From: an uncultured Lentisphaeria bacterium
GTDB taxonomy: Bacteria > Verrucomicrobiota > Lentisphaeria > Victivallales > Victivallaceae
Length of the DNA: 32,244 nucleotides
Assembly: GCA_903863035.1 (NCBI GenBank)
Contig: CAIPAT010000424.1
Location: 1 to 32,244 of the forward strand
Direction: 5' to 3'
In this document: piece by piece, positions 1-8,931 of the stretch
Numbering within the stretch: the first letter of the stretch is position 1
Layout of the letters: every line of letters starts with the position of its first letter
The notes under the pieces: generated by a model
Database searches by the model: none
Seen by the model: the letters and a program-made list of their open reading frames with translations, nothing else
Told to the model about the DNA's origin: nothing
Made by a program: the position numbers and the translations under genes

Positions 1-4
1 CCAT

Positions 5-93
5 TCACCAGTCACCAGTGCTTATAAATAAAATCGTTAAATGTATTTTATCCGAGATTTAATCGTAACACCTAACACGTAACACCTAACACC
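5..93. repeat. Two short heptamer tandem repeats
   Basis: TCACCAG occurs twice in tandem at 5-18. Four tandem copies of TAACACC (one ending in G) occupy 66-93. Both arrays have a seven-base period and lie in non-coding DNA upstream of the methyltransferase. They resemble the short tandemly repeated repetitive sequences of other bacteria. No function can be read from them. Confidence 0.7.
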
Positions 94-436
94 TGACTCT
101 CTTGTCTTTTTACTATTAGTGATTTTGTCAACAGGAGCGGAGAAAACAGGCTCAAACAGGGCTGAAAAATGCATTTTCGAAACTCATGTTTTTTGGTGAG
201 AATCTGCAAAAAACATGAATCGAATAACAACCCGATGCTGAAGGCATCAAACGTTTATAGTCTAAAAGGACGGGGATTGTTCGACCCTGAACCGGATCGC
301 GGATGTTTTGGTTAATTTTTCTATAAACCTTTTATCCATCAGGGATATAAAAAGAGTTGATTCCTTGTTTTTACAGCTTACATTAGGAATCGTTTGTAAT
401 TATGTAAATGGATCAACTTTTGAGGATAAGCGTAAC
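94..436. other. Gene-free leader upstream of the methyltransferase
   Basis: I see no convincing gene here. The notable element is a hairpin at 176-224, listed separately. A TTG at 308 would add 43 residues to the methyltransferase. That stretch looks less like the family, and the ATG at 437 has a better ribosome binding site, so I treat 308-436 as leader. Confidence 0.5.
176..224. other. Strong hairpin
   Basis: TCATGTTTTTTG at 184-195 pairs perfectly with CAAAAAACATGA at 207-218 across an 11-nt loop. TTCGA (176-180) and TCGAA (220-224) extend the stem beyond a small internal loop. No T-run follows on the + strand, so it is not a standard intrinsic terminator. It could be a leader structure or the scar of a small element. 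Confidence 0.6.
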
Positions 437-3400
437 ATGGCTCTCTTTCAAAATTCAGTAATCAATAAATATCTGCAAAAACTGGACCGGCAAGTAATAA
501 ATACCGCCTATGCCAGATTCGACAAGTCTTTCCATGATCCTGCCAGACAGGAAAATATCCGGAACAGCAAAGAAGAACAATATCAAGGGGAGTTCCTGAT
601 TGATTTGTTCGTGAACATTCTCGGTTATACCAAAAATCCGTCGCCCAAATATAACCTCACCACTGAATATAAGAATGTTAAGGACAGCAAAAAGGCCGAC
701 GGCGCCATTCTAATTAATGATGCGGTAAAGGCGGTAATCGAACTTAAAGGAACCGAGACTACGGATTTAAGTAAAATTGAAAATCAGGCTTTCGGTTATA
801 AAAATAATCAGCCGGATTGCGCTTATGTCATTATTTCCAATTTCGAAAAACTCCGGTTCTATATCGACAATGCCATTGAGCATATCGAGTTTAACCTGTT
901 CACCCTGACCGAGACGGAATTTGAACTGCTCTATCTGTGTCTGGCGTATGACAACCTGAAACAGGGCATTCCGAAACAGATCAAGGATGAATCGCTCAGC
1001 CAGGAAGGCGCAATCACCAAAAAGCTGTACAATGATTATTCTTTATTCAAAAGAGAGCTGCATCAGAATTTAGTTAAGCTGAACCCCGGTTACGAACCCC
1101 TGGAACTTTTCAAAAAATCACAGAAACTGCTGGACCGGTTTTTGTTTCTGTTCTTTGCCGAAGACCGCCTGCTGCTGCCCCCGAATTCCGTAAGATTGAT
1201 CTTAAGTGACTGGCGGGACTTGCAGGACCGTGACGTGGAAATCCCGCTGTACGACCGGTTCAAAAATTATTTCGAATATCTCAATACCGGCTACAAAGGC
1301 AAACGATACGAGGTCTTTGCTTATAACGGCGGACTGTTTAAACCCGATGCAATTTTAGATGCAGTAAAAATTGAGGATGAATTACTTCACCGGCACACAT
1401 CCAAATTATCCGAATATGACTTCGGCAGCGAAGTGGATGTAAATATCCTCGGACATATCTTTGAAAATTCCCTGAATGAACTCGACGAGATCAAAGCGCA
1501 ACTGGCGGGACAGGCTGTTGACAAAACCCAAACCAAACGCAAAAAAGACGGCGTTTTCTACACCCCGAAATACATTACCAAATACATCGTTGAAAATACC
1601 CTCGGCAGACTGTGCACCGAACAGAAAGCCGAACTGCAAATCAATGAAGACGACTACACCGGCGACAAGCGCAAGAATAAGCAGACCCGGCAGACATTGA
1701 GCGATAAGCTCACCGTCTACCGGAACTGGCTGCTGCAACTGACCATCTGCGACCCCGCCTGCGGATCCGGCGCGTTTCTCAATCAGGCGCTGGACTTTTT
1801 AATTAACGAACACCGGTATCTTGACGAACTGCACGCCAAACTGTACGGCGACGCCATGGTGTTAAGCGATATTGAAAAAAGCATCCTCGAAAATAATCTG
1901 TTCGGCGTGGACTTGAACGAGGAAAGTGTGGAAATCGCCAAACTATCGTTATGGCTGCGCACCGCCCAGCCCAACCGCAAGTTGAATGATTTGAACAACA
2001 ACATTAAATGCGGTAATTCCTTAATTGACGATCCGGCAGTCGCCGGAGACAAAGCCTTCAACTGGCAGCAAGAGTTTCCGCAAGTCTTTGAAAAAGGCGG
2101 CTTTGATGTCGTCATCGGCAATCCGCCGTATGGAGCCACAATCAATACTTCAGAGAAGTTACATTATAACGCTAATTATAAAACACGCTTTCCAAACTAT
2201 GATACTTATGGGTTATTTTTTGAAAAGTCATACCTATTATTAAAAGATAGTGGATTTTTGGGGTTTATTACGCCCAATACTTATTTAGTAATTGAAAATG
2301 GAGTTAATCTTAGAAAGCTATTATTTGAAAATTGTCGGATTATAGCGTTTCTTGAAACTTTCAATGTTTTCCCAGATGCTGTAGTCGAGCCAATGACAGT
2401 AATCCTTTCAAAAGATTTACCCAAATCTGAAAATTTAATATCTTGTTTTTTGTTACCTAGAGGTGCCGTCTTGTCTCAACTTGACTTGAGTAAATGCCCT
2501 GTAATAAATTTTTTGCATTGTGATTTATTTGAGAGAGATGATTTAATCTTTAATTATAGAGCTACTGAACAAAATAGAATACTCTCAAAAAAGATTTCTA
2601 AAGACGCAAGACATTTTAGCGAAATAGCAAAAATAACTGCTGGAGTAAAGCCATACGAAAAGAACAAGGGAAATCCACTGCAAACATCTGAAATTGTTGA
2701 GCATAAACCGTATACCGCGTTTCAAAAAAAAGATGATGATTGGTTAAAGTTAATTAGAGGAACGCAAGTAAATAGATATTCATTAAATTGGGATGGGGAA
2801 TATATTAAATATGGAGAATGTCTCGCTGCTCCAAGAAATCCAAATTATTTTTATAATCCCAAAATCTTTATTCGCAGAACTGATGATAAAATATTATCTG
2901 TGTATGATGATGAAAAAATAATAGGTCTAAATTCAATTCATTGCCTGCAATCTATTAATGATAGCATTTCATTGAAATTTTTGCTCTCTATTTTGAACTC
3001 AAAATTAATTAATTGGTATTTTCACATTCACAATTTTCATATGGTTGGAAAGCCGCTAGCAGAAGTTAAGGTTGTATTTATTGAAAGATTGCCTGTAATA
3101 ATTCCTCAAAACCAAGATTCATTCATCGAAAAAGCCGATTTAATGCTTTCCCTGAATAAAGAATTGCAGGAAACCTCGCAAAAATTCCAGCGGACCCTGC
3201 AACGCAAATTTGAGCTGGCGGAATTACCGGGCAAACTGCAAGAGTGGTATCTGCTTTCGTATGCCGATTTTATCAAGGAACTGGGCAAAAAGAAAATCAA
3301 GTTGTCACTGGCGCAGGAAGCCGAATGGGAAGAGTATTTTGTGCAGGAAGCGAAACGCGCCCAGGAATTAAAAGCAACCATCGACGCCACCGATAAAGCC

Positions 3401-3472
3401 ATAGATCAAATGGTGTACGAGTTGTACGGCCTGACGGAAGACGAGATAGGGATAGTTGATGGGGATGAGTAA
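437..3472 (+). CDS. Type IIG-like restriction enzyme/N6-adenine DNA methyltransferase (Eco57I class)
   Basis: Predicted to combine DNA cleavage and adenine methylation in one polypeptide. Counting from the ATG at 437 (1011 residues), a PD-(D/E)xK-like nuclease signature is visible near D88 and E102-L-K104. The AdoMet motif I DPACGSGAF follows at 439-447, and the catalytic motif IV NPPY at 562-565. Residues of about 570-890 should be the target-recognition region, and the C-terminus is a helical tail ending in LYGLTEDEIGIVDGDE. The start at 437 is preferred over an in-frame TTG at 308 because GAGGA lies about ten bases upstream. The recognition part (about 2150-3120) is strikingly A+T-rich compared with both flanks, which suggests exchange of the specificity domain. 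The last 195 bases recur downstream as damaged copies. It could instead be methylation-only if the nuclease site is inactive. Confidence 0.88.
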   Translation: MALFQNSVINKYLQKLDRQVINTAYARFDKSFHDPARQENIRNSKEEQYQGEFLIDLFVNILGYTKNPSPKYNLTTEYKNVKDSKKADGAILINDAVKAVIELKGTETTDLSKIENQAFGYKNNQPDCAYVIISNFEKLRFYIDNAIEHIEFNLFTLTETEFELLYLCLAYDNLKQGIPKQIKDESLSQEGAITKKLYNDYSLFKRELHQNLVKLNPGYEPLELFKKSQKLLDRFLFLFFAEDRLLLPPNSVRLILSDWRDLQDRDVEIPLYDRFKNYFEYLNTGYKGKRYEVFAYNGGLFKPDAILDAVKIEDELLHRHTSKLSEYDFGSEVDVNILGHIFENSLNELDEIKAQLAGQAVDKTQTKRKKDGVFYTPKYITKYIVENTLGRLCTEQKAELQINEDDYTGDKRKNKQTRQTLSDKLTVYRNWLLQLTICDPACGSGAFLNQALDFLINEHRYLDELHAKLYGDAMVLSDIEKSILENNLFGVDLNEESVEIAKLSLWLRTAQPNRKLNDLNNNIKCGNSLIDDPAVAGDKAFNWQQEFPQVFEKGGFDVVIGNPPYGATINTSEKLHYNANYKTRFPNYDTYGLFFEKSYLLLKDSGFLGFITPNTYLVIENGVNLRKLLFENCRIIAFLETFNVFPDAVVEPMTVILSKDLPKSENLISCFLLPRGAVLSQLDLSKCPVINFLHCDLFERDDLIFNYRATEQNRILSKKISKDARHFSEIAKITAGVKPYEKNKGNPLQTSEIVEHKPYTAFQKKDDDWLKLIRGTQVNRYSLNWDGEYIKYGECLAAPRNPNYFYNPKIFIRRTDDKILSVYDDEKIIGLNSIHCLQSINDSISLKFLLSILNSKLINWYFHIHNFHMVGKPLAEVKVVFIERLPVIIPQNQDSFIEKADLMLSLNKELQETSQKFQRTLQRKFELAELPGKLQEWYLLSYADFIKELGKKKIKLSLAQEAEWEEYFVQEAKRAQELKATIDATDKAIDQMVYELYGLTEDEIGIVDGDE

Positions 3473-3521
3473 AACAATAGTAGCAATTAATGTATAGGAA
3501 AAAACAGAAAACAGGAGGGCT

Positions 3522-4952
3522 ATGTCAAACTTTATTATATTTGCGGCGAAAGATGAAGATGCTATTAGGCATTATAATGAAACTGAGCATGAATACCGGA
3601 CGAAATTTGAAAGAGATCGAGATAGGATTATTTTCTGTAAAGAATTTAGAAGATTAAGCGGTAAAACTCAAGTTTTTGTTGCTGGTTATGATGATAACAT
3701 TAGAACACGACTTACCCATACATTAGAAGTTGCTCAGATTGCAAAAACAATAGCAAGACATCTCAATCTCAATGACATATTAACAGAGGGCATTGCGTTA
3801 GGGCATGATATTGGACATACCCCCTTTGGGCATGTCGGAGAAAGAACATTAAACTTAATCGCAAATGGATGCGATGCTCTAAAAAACATTAATGATTTTA
3901 TTCCTCCAGATCAACAAGGCTTTAAGCATAATTGGCAAAGCCTAAGAGTTGCCACAAAATTAGAAAGAATTGACAGGAGTTTCCCTGGATTGAATCTCAC
4001 AGATTATACCTTATGGGGAATCCTCAACCATAGCTCGTTGGAATATAAAGAATGTTCTTATTTTAATGAAAGCAGATGTACGTTAAAACATGAGCACAAT
4101 TCATGCAAGAAAAATACTTTTTCTCTAAAATTCTATGAGAATTGTAATGAATATTTGCGCAAAGAATCTTGGACAATTGAAGGATTGGTCGTCAATTGGG
4201 CAGATGAAATAGCCCAACGTAATCATGACCTACAAGATGGAATTGTGTCTAAAATTGTAGATAAAAATGAATTGACGCAAATTCTCAAAGAGACATTTGG
4301 CTCATTTTTGACAGAGGCAGAAACTAAGCAATTAGAAACAATAAAGGCAGAAACAATACAGAGTTATTACATTGCTCAAATATCTAGATTTATCACCAAC
4401 ATTTACGTTTCGAGATTGCTGGAAAATACGAAAAATAATATGAGATTAATTAAAGACAAATATCAATTGAGCAGCTCAAATAATTTTTATAATAATAAAG
4501 ATGCAATAAGAATTGAACGAGAAATTCCCCAAATTGTATCATATCAGAGTGAATTTGAAAATAAAGAAAAAGAATTTCACTTATTTCTTAAAGGAAGAAT
4601 TATTAATTCAGGTCAAGCTCAAAGAATGGATGGCAAGTCCAATTATATTATTTTGCAATTAGTTAAGGCATTTTTAACTAACCCCCAACAATTACCCGAC
4701 TCCACTATCATATCAATTTATAGAAACTCTAGTAATTTTGATCTGGACAAGGCATTAGAGAAAATACCACTATCCGAAGTGACGGCTCAAAAAAGAAATG
4801 AGCTGCAAAGAGATTATCATAATCACAAATTGGAAGGTTTTAAAATTGCTTTGCTAAGAACAATTTGTGACTATATTGCTGGAATGACAGATCAATACGC
4901 GTTAGACCAATATGAAATGTTATATGGAGGAACTAGATTTAGAAACACGTAA
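3522..4952 (+). CDS. dGTPase-like HD-domain triphosphohydrolase
   Basis: Family members hydrolyse dGTP (or other dNTPs) to the deoxynucleoside and triphosphate, and defence-associated homologues starve phages of nucleotides. The protein has 476 residues. It shows the dGTPase opening FRRLSGKTQVF (42-52), then H66 in RTRLTHTLEV, the HD pair H95-D96 in ALGHDIGHTPFGH, and the last metal ligand, probably D228 in ADEIAQRNHDLQD. AGGAGG lies directly before the ATG. A cysteine-containing insert (C178, C186, C195) after the HN motif is unusual and might bind a metal. The gene is A+T-rich (about 28% G+C in 4381-4440) and is bracketed by two near-identical methylase tail sequences, both signs of insertion or transfer. 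A housekeeping dgt is possible, but the neighbours favour antiphage defence. Confidence 0.88.
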   Translation: MSNFIIFAAKDEDAIRHYNETEHEYRTKFERDRDRIIFCKEFRRLSGKTQVFVAGYDDNIRTRLTHTLEVAQIAKTIARHLNLNDILTEGIALGHDIGHTPFGHVGERTLNLIANGCDALKNINDFIPPDQQGFKHNWQSLRVATKLERIDRSFPGLNLTDYTLWGILNHSSLEYKECSYFNESRCTLKHEHNSCKKNTFSLKFYENCNEYLRKESWTIEGLVVNWADEIAQRNHDLQDGIVSKIVDKNELTQILKETFGSFLTEAETKQLETIKAETIQSYYIAQISRFITNIYVSRLLENTKNNMRLIKDKYQLSSSNNFYNNKDAIRIEREIPQIVSYQSEFENKEKEFHLFLKGRIINSGQAQRMDGKSNYIILQLVKAFLTNPQQLPDSTIISIYRNSSNFDLDKALEKIPLSEVTAQKRNELQRDYHNHKLEGFKIALLRTICDYIAGMTDQYALDQYEMLYGGTRFRNT

Positions 4953-4985
4953 GTTTACACTGTTAAACACAAACTCTTTAGGAAA

Positions 4986-5182
4986 GAACTGGGCAAAAAG
5001 AAAATCAAGCTGTCGCTGGCGCAGGAAGCCGAATGGGAAGAGTATTTTGTGCAGGAGCGAAACGCGCGCAGGAATTAAAAGCAATCATCGACGCCACCGA
5101 CAAAGCCATAGATCAAATGGTGTACGAGTTGTACGGCCTGACGGAAGAAGAAATTAAGATTGTAGGTGAAGAGATTGAGTAA
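4986..5182 (+). pseudogene. Remnant of a methyltransferase 3' end (tail copy)
   Basis: This stretch is almost identical to 3278-3472, the last 195 bases of the methyltransferase gene, for about its first 165 bases, with roughly six differences by eye. One difference is a missing A after GTGCAGG that breaks the frame. After that the frame resumes as QMVYELYGLTEEEIKIV and ends at a TAA. The final residues differ from the intact gene (EEIKIVGEEIE versus DEIGIVDGDE), so it may derive from another allele or paralogue and not from simple tandem duplication. No start or upstream part of a methylase is present. Confidence 0.9.
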
Positions 5183-5247
5183 AGACACCAAGGCGAAAGT
5201 TTTACACAAGTGAACTTTGAATCAAATTAACAAAGGATAGCATTTTT

Positions 5248-7446
5248 ATGATAAAAAACATATCAATAAGAAATATGGCGACTTTTAATTTTGTAGGGCA
5301 AAGTCTTGATACGCTAAACAAGATTAACTTCATATATGGTGCTAATGGTAGCGGGAAAACTACTATTTCCAGGTTAATTGCCAATCATGTTGAATACGGA
5401 GATTGTTGTTTAACGTGGGAAGATGATCGACCTTTAAAAACGCTTGTTTACAACAGAGATTTTATTAACTCCAACTTTAATGCAAATTCAGAGTTAAAGG
5501 GAATTTTTACCCTTGGGAAACAAGAAAAAGACACACAGGAAAAAATTAATTTTAAAAAAGAAGAACAGAAAAAAATTGAAGATAATATTGTGGGATTAGA
5601 TTTAAACTTAGAGGAGCAGAAATCTAACGAAATTACAAATGAAAATAATTTTAGAGAACAATGTTGGGCAATAAAAGGGCGGTATGACGCGGATTTCTTA
5701 AAAGCGTTCGAAGGAGTCAGGAATAGCAAAGAAAGTTTTGCTGAAAAATGTAAGCGCGAACGAGACAATCATGCCGAATTATTGTTTTTTGAAAAGCTAA
5801 AAGAAGAAGCTGAAAATATATATAAAAATACCACGGGGAAAATTTCCTTTATCAATTTGCTTGAATATTCGAATTTAGAGACTTTAGAAAAGAATGACAT
5901 TCTCAGAGCAAAAATTATAGGCAAGGACGATGTTAATATTTCCGCGTTAATAAAAAAATTAAATAATAGCGACTGGGTAAGGCAGGGAAAGTCTTTCTTG
6001 CAGGAAAGTAATAATCTTTGTCCATTTTGTCAACAGAAAGCACCTGATGATTTAAGCATGCAATTAGAAGAATACTTTGATGAAACATATTCTCGGCAAA
6101 TAGACCGGTTAGTATCTCTCAATGCTCAATATGAGAATTATATAAAACAGAAAATGAGTATAATTCAAGAAATTGCATTGCAAGATAATAAATACATTGA
6201 TAAGGCAAAATTTAATGACTATCAGGCTGTAATAGATAGTAAGTTTAAGGGAAATTTATTGCAACTATCAAAAAAATTAAAAGAACCAAGTCTGGTAATT
6301 GAATTGGAAAGTTTGATTCAAGATTTTGATAAAATAAAACAGGAAATAGATTCAATAAACGAAAAGGTTAAAGAACAGAATCGAATTATTGATAACCTTA
6401 CAAAGGAACGTAGCGAACTATCAAGAAAGGTATGGCGCTTTATCATTGAGGAACTAAAAGGTAATTTAAGCTCCTATGATAAGCAAAAAGATGAGATATC
6501 GAAAGCGCTGAAGGGCTTAAACGATAAATTGGGAAATAAAAAAATAGCGCTAAATAATGTTATAGACGAAATAGTTGAATTAGAACAAAAAATCACAAGT
6601 GTTAAACCAACAATTAATGCAATAAACAAAATCCTTTCCAGCTTTGGATTTGCAGGTTTTTCACTCAAAGAACATGAACAAAAAAAAGGGCATTACCTTA
6701 TTGTCCGAGATGATGACAAAATTGTTGAAGAAACGTTAAGCGAAGGCGAAAAAACGTTTATAACATTTCTATATTTTTATCATTTGATTCAGGGAAGCGT
6801 AGAAAACAGTATAATTACCGAAAATCGTATTGTTGTTTTTGATGACCCTATTTCAAGTCTTGACAGCGATGTCTTGTTTATAGTAAGTAATTTAATAAAG
6901 AAGATTATCTATAATTGCAGAAAAGATTTTTGTAACATAAAACAAGTGTTTATTTTAACTCACAATACATTTTTTTATAAAGAAGTAACATTCAATAATC
7001 TCAAGAAAGACAAAGATAAGCCCAAAGATGAAACTTTTTGGATAGTACGTAAAGAAAATAATATTTCCAAGGCGAAAAGATATAATTCCTGCCCAATAAA
7101 AACATCTTACGAATTACTTTGGTTAGAAGTTAAAGAGAAAAAAGATACCAATGGAGCGACAATCCAAAATACGCTAAGAAGAATCATTGAATATTACTAC
7201 AAAATTCTAGGAGATTTTGGTAATTTTGATCAAATAATAAATAGCTTTGAGTCGGAGGAAGAACAAGTAATTTGTCGCTCATTAATTTCATGGCTGCATG
7301 ATGGGTCTCACAATATAAATGAAGAAATGTATGTTGATAACAATCCAAATTCTGTAGCGCGATATTTAAATGTTTTTAAGGGAATTTTTAAACAAACCGG
7401 GCATGAAGCTCATTATGAAATGATGACTAATAAATTTATTGAGTGA
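5248..7446 (+). CDS. RloC/PrrC-like ABC ATPase, candidate anticodon nuclease with zinc-hook motif
   Basis: An AAA_13/SMC-like protein of 732 residues. Walker A GANGSGKTT is at 31-39, followed by a long coiled coil interrupted by CPFC (C258, C261), as in a zinc hook. The ABC signature LSEGEK is at 497-502, Walker B VFDDP with D532-D533 and D-loop SSLD at 536-539, and the switch histidine is H572 in LTHN. The C-terminal part after the ATPase has R644-x3-E648 followed by H684 and H688 (WLHDGSH). This resembles the Arg-Glu-His triad of the tRNA anticodon nucleases PrrC and RloC, and overall length and zinc hook fit RloC. A restriction enzyme sits upstream, and PrrC guards a restriction system. 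An AAGGA site lies ten bases before the ATG. The ATPase assignment is firm. The nuclease assignment is inference, since other AAA_13 proteins also carry similar ends. Confidence 0.72.
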   Translation: MIKNISIRNMATFNFVGQSLDTLNKINFIYGANGSGKTTISRLIANHVEYGDCCLTWEDDRPLKTLVYNRDFINSNFNANSELKGIFTLGKQEKDTQEKINFKKEEQKKIEDNIVGLDLNLEEQKSNEITNENNFREQCWAIKGRYDADFLKAFEGVRNSKESFAEKCKRERDNHAELLFFEKLKEEAENIYKNTTGKISFINLLEYSNLETLEKNDILRAKIIGKDDVNISALIKKLNNSDWVRQGKSFLQESNNLCPFCQQKAPDDLSMQLEEYFDETYSRQIDRLVSLNAQYENYIKQKMSIIQEIALQDNKYIDKAKFNDYQAVIDSKFKGNLLQLSKKLKEPSLVIELESLIQDFDKIKQEIDSINEKVKEQNRIIDNLTKERSELSRKVWRFIIEELKGNLSSYDKQKDEISKALKGLNDKLGNKKIALNNVIDEIVELEQKITSVKPTINAINKILSSFGFAGFSLKEHEQKKGHYLIVRDDDKIVEETLSEGEKTFITFLYFYHLIQGSVENSIITENRIVVFDDPISSLDSDVLFIVSNLIKKIIYNCRKDFCNIKQVFILTHNTFFYKEVTFNNLKKDKDKPKDETFWIVRKENNISKAKRYNSCPIKTSYELLWLEVKEKKDTNGATIQNTLRRIIEYYYKILGDFGNFDQIINSFESEEEQVICRSLISWLHDGSHNINEEMYVDNNPNSVARYLNVFKGIFKQTGHEAHYEMMTNKFIE

Positions 7447-7538
7447 TGCATAATAGAATAAGATGACCTATGAATCAATAAATTTGGTAACATAGATAAA
7501 TGCAATTCGTAAAACATGCTAAAACAGGAGAATTTGTT

Positions 7539-8813
7539 ATGGACGAGATGAGCATACAATACAACACTAGCCAGCCAACAAATAAACCGCCTAAAACCGT
7601 TTACATATTAGGGGCAGGATTTTCACAACCTGCATGTGTGCCACTTCAAAAAGAAATTATTGGGGAAATACTTAAGCTTCGTGATGAAAATTTTGGGGAG
7701 AAAGACGAGTTAATTAAATTATATTTACATGAATTAGAAAGCTTTTTAGAAAACGAATTATTCATTAAAAGAGCAGACTTTGGAAACATTGCCCTTGAGG
7801 ACATTTTTACTCCTATTGACAGATGTATCATCGATGGTATTTCTTTCCGATCTCATGATAGTAAGGATTTGGTAGAGCTAAGAGAGAAAATTTATTCTCT
7901 TATAATTATTGCAATCATTAATAAATTAGAATCATCCAGGACATCATCCCAATCCTCTTATATTGAAGATTTTGCAAAATACTTGGTAACACAAATGAAA
8001 CCAAGAATGAAGGACAAAGATCACGACCCAGTTTCTGTGATCTCAACGAACTGGGATATATTATTGGATAATTTTATTAAAAGTGCTATTAAGCAAGGCG
8101 CTAATATAGGAGTTATTGACGATGGCGTTGACGGTGTTGTTGACTATTGTTGTTATATAAGTTCACTTCCTCAAGAAGATAAAACTGAAGATGGAACCAT
8201 TAAGCCAGGGCTTTGGGCTTTAGGAAAAGGTGGCTATAATGTAAAACTCCTGAAATTGCACGGTTCTATGAATTGGCTTAATTGTCCTAAATGCCAAAGA
8301 TTATTTGTTGCATTTCACGAAAAGATAGCTGAGTATGGAATTTATAAAGACAAACAATGTCACCATTGTGCAAAAAACTTTAAAGAGGAGAATGCTGATT
8401 CAAGCACTTTACGTAGCGACCTAATTATGCCAACCTTTTTGAAAGACTTAACGAACTTTCAGATTAAACTGATTTGGCAAAATGCAGGTGTAGAGTTATC
8501 AGAGGCAAGCAAAATTGTTTTCATCGGCTATTCATTGCCTCAAGCTGACTATGAATTAAGACAACTGCTTGCACGAATGATAAGACACGAGGCGGAGATT
8601 GAAGTTGTCTTGCAAAGCGAAGATATTGAAGATATTGAAGATATTGACAAGCGAACAAAAATTAAAAAATCTTATGAAGAAATTTTAAAAGAACAAACAA
8701 ACATAAAAGACTCTAACGCAGACATTCTCAAAAGATATAGAACTTTTTTCGGAAAACGGAAAGTTACTCCTATTCCTAAAGGAGTTGTGAACTATATCAA
8801 AACACTTAGGTGA
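7539..8813 (+). CDS. SIR2-domain protein with zinc ribbon, probable NAD+-consuming defence effector
   Basis: The 424-residue protein (from 7539) starts with the Rossmann NAD-binding signature ILGAGFS (G25-S29). It continues with STNWD (169-173), LHGSMNW with the likely catalytic H241, and IGYSLPQADYELRQLL near the end of the domain. A zinc ribbon is inserted: C249-x2-C252 and C274-x2-C277. SIR2 domains in phage defence (for example in Thoeris and DSR systems) degrade NAD+ to stop growth, but others deacylate proteins. The ATG at 7539 has AGGAG nine bases upstream, whereas the ATG at 7500 has none. A short DIE repeat (EDIEDIEDID) sits in the C-terminal part. It lies 92 bases after the RloC-like gene in the same direction and is equally A+T-rich, so they may share a transcript. 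Confidence 0.8.
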   Translation: MDEMSIQYNTSQPTNKPPKTVYILGAGFSQPACVPLQKEIIGEILKLRDENFGEKDELIKLYLHELESFLENELFIKRADFGNIALEDIFTPIDRCIIDGISFRSHDSKDLVELREKIYSLIIIAIINKLESSRTSSQSSYIEDFAKYLVTQMKPRMKDKDHDPVSVISTNWDILLDNFIKSAIKQGANIGVIDDGVDGVVDYCCYISSLPQEDKTEDGTIKPGLWALGKGGYNVKLLKLHGSMNWLNCPKCQRLFVAFHEKIAEYGIYKDKQCHHCAKNFKEENADSSTLRSDLIMPTFLKDLTNFQIKLIWQNAGVELSEASKIVFIGYSLPQADYELRQLLARMIRHEAEIEVVLQSEDIEDIEDIDKRTKIKKSYEEILKEQTNIKDSNADILKRYRTFFGKRKVTPIPKGVVNYIKTLR

Positions 8814-8845
8814 TGAGTCAGTCATTACACCAATCTTTATATAAA

Positions 8846-8896
8846 AATGGTACAAGCTGGGGCAAAGCTCAAAAGACGAAATAAAGATTGTGAAAA
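8846..8896 (+). pseudogene. Degraded methyltransferase-tail scar (weak)
   Basis: Between the SIR2 and putAbiC-like genes, a sequence reading AATGGT..ACAAGCTG...GACGAAATAAAGATTGT aligns by eye with the tail remnant AATGGTGTACGAGTTG...GAAGAAATTAAGATTGT. One frame ends in KDEIKIV, matching EEEIKIV. The match is short and could be chance, but the position directly after a cargo gene is the same as for the clearer copies. Confidence 0.4.
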
Positions 8897-8931
8897 TTAT
8901 AACAAAAATATAACGATGGGATATTCGAAAT

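Noticed and set aside
308..436. N-terminal extension of the methyltransferase from a TTG codon
   Set aside because: No ribosome binding site and no family resemblance. The ATG at 437 has a good site upstream.
4912..5157. 81-codon open frame after the dGTPase gene
   Set aside because: It reads the methylase-tail remnant in the wrong frame. The sequence is explained by the duplicated tail.
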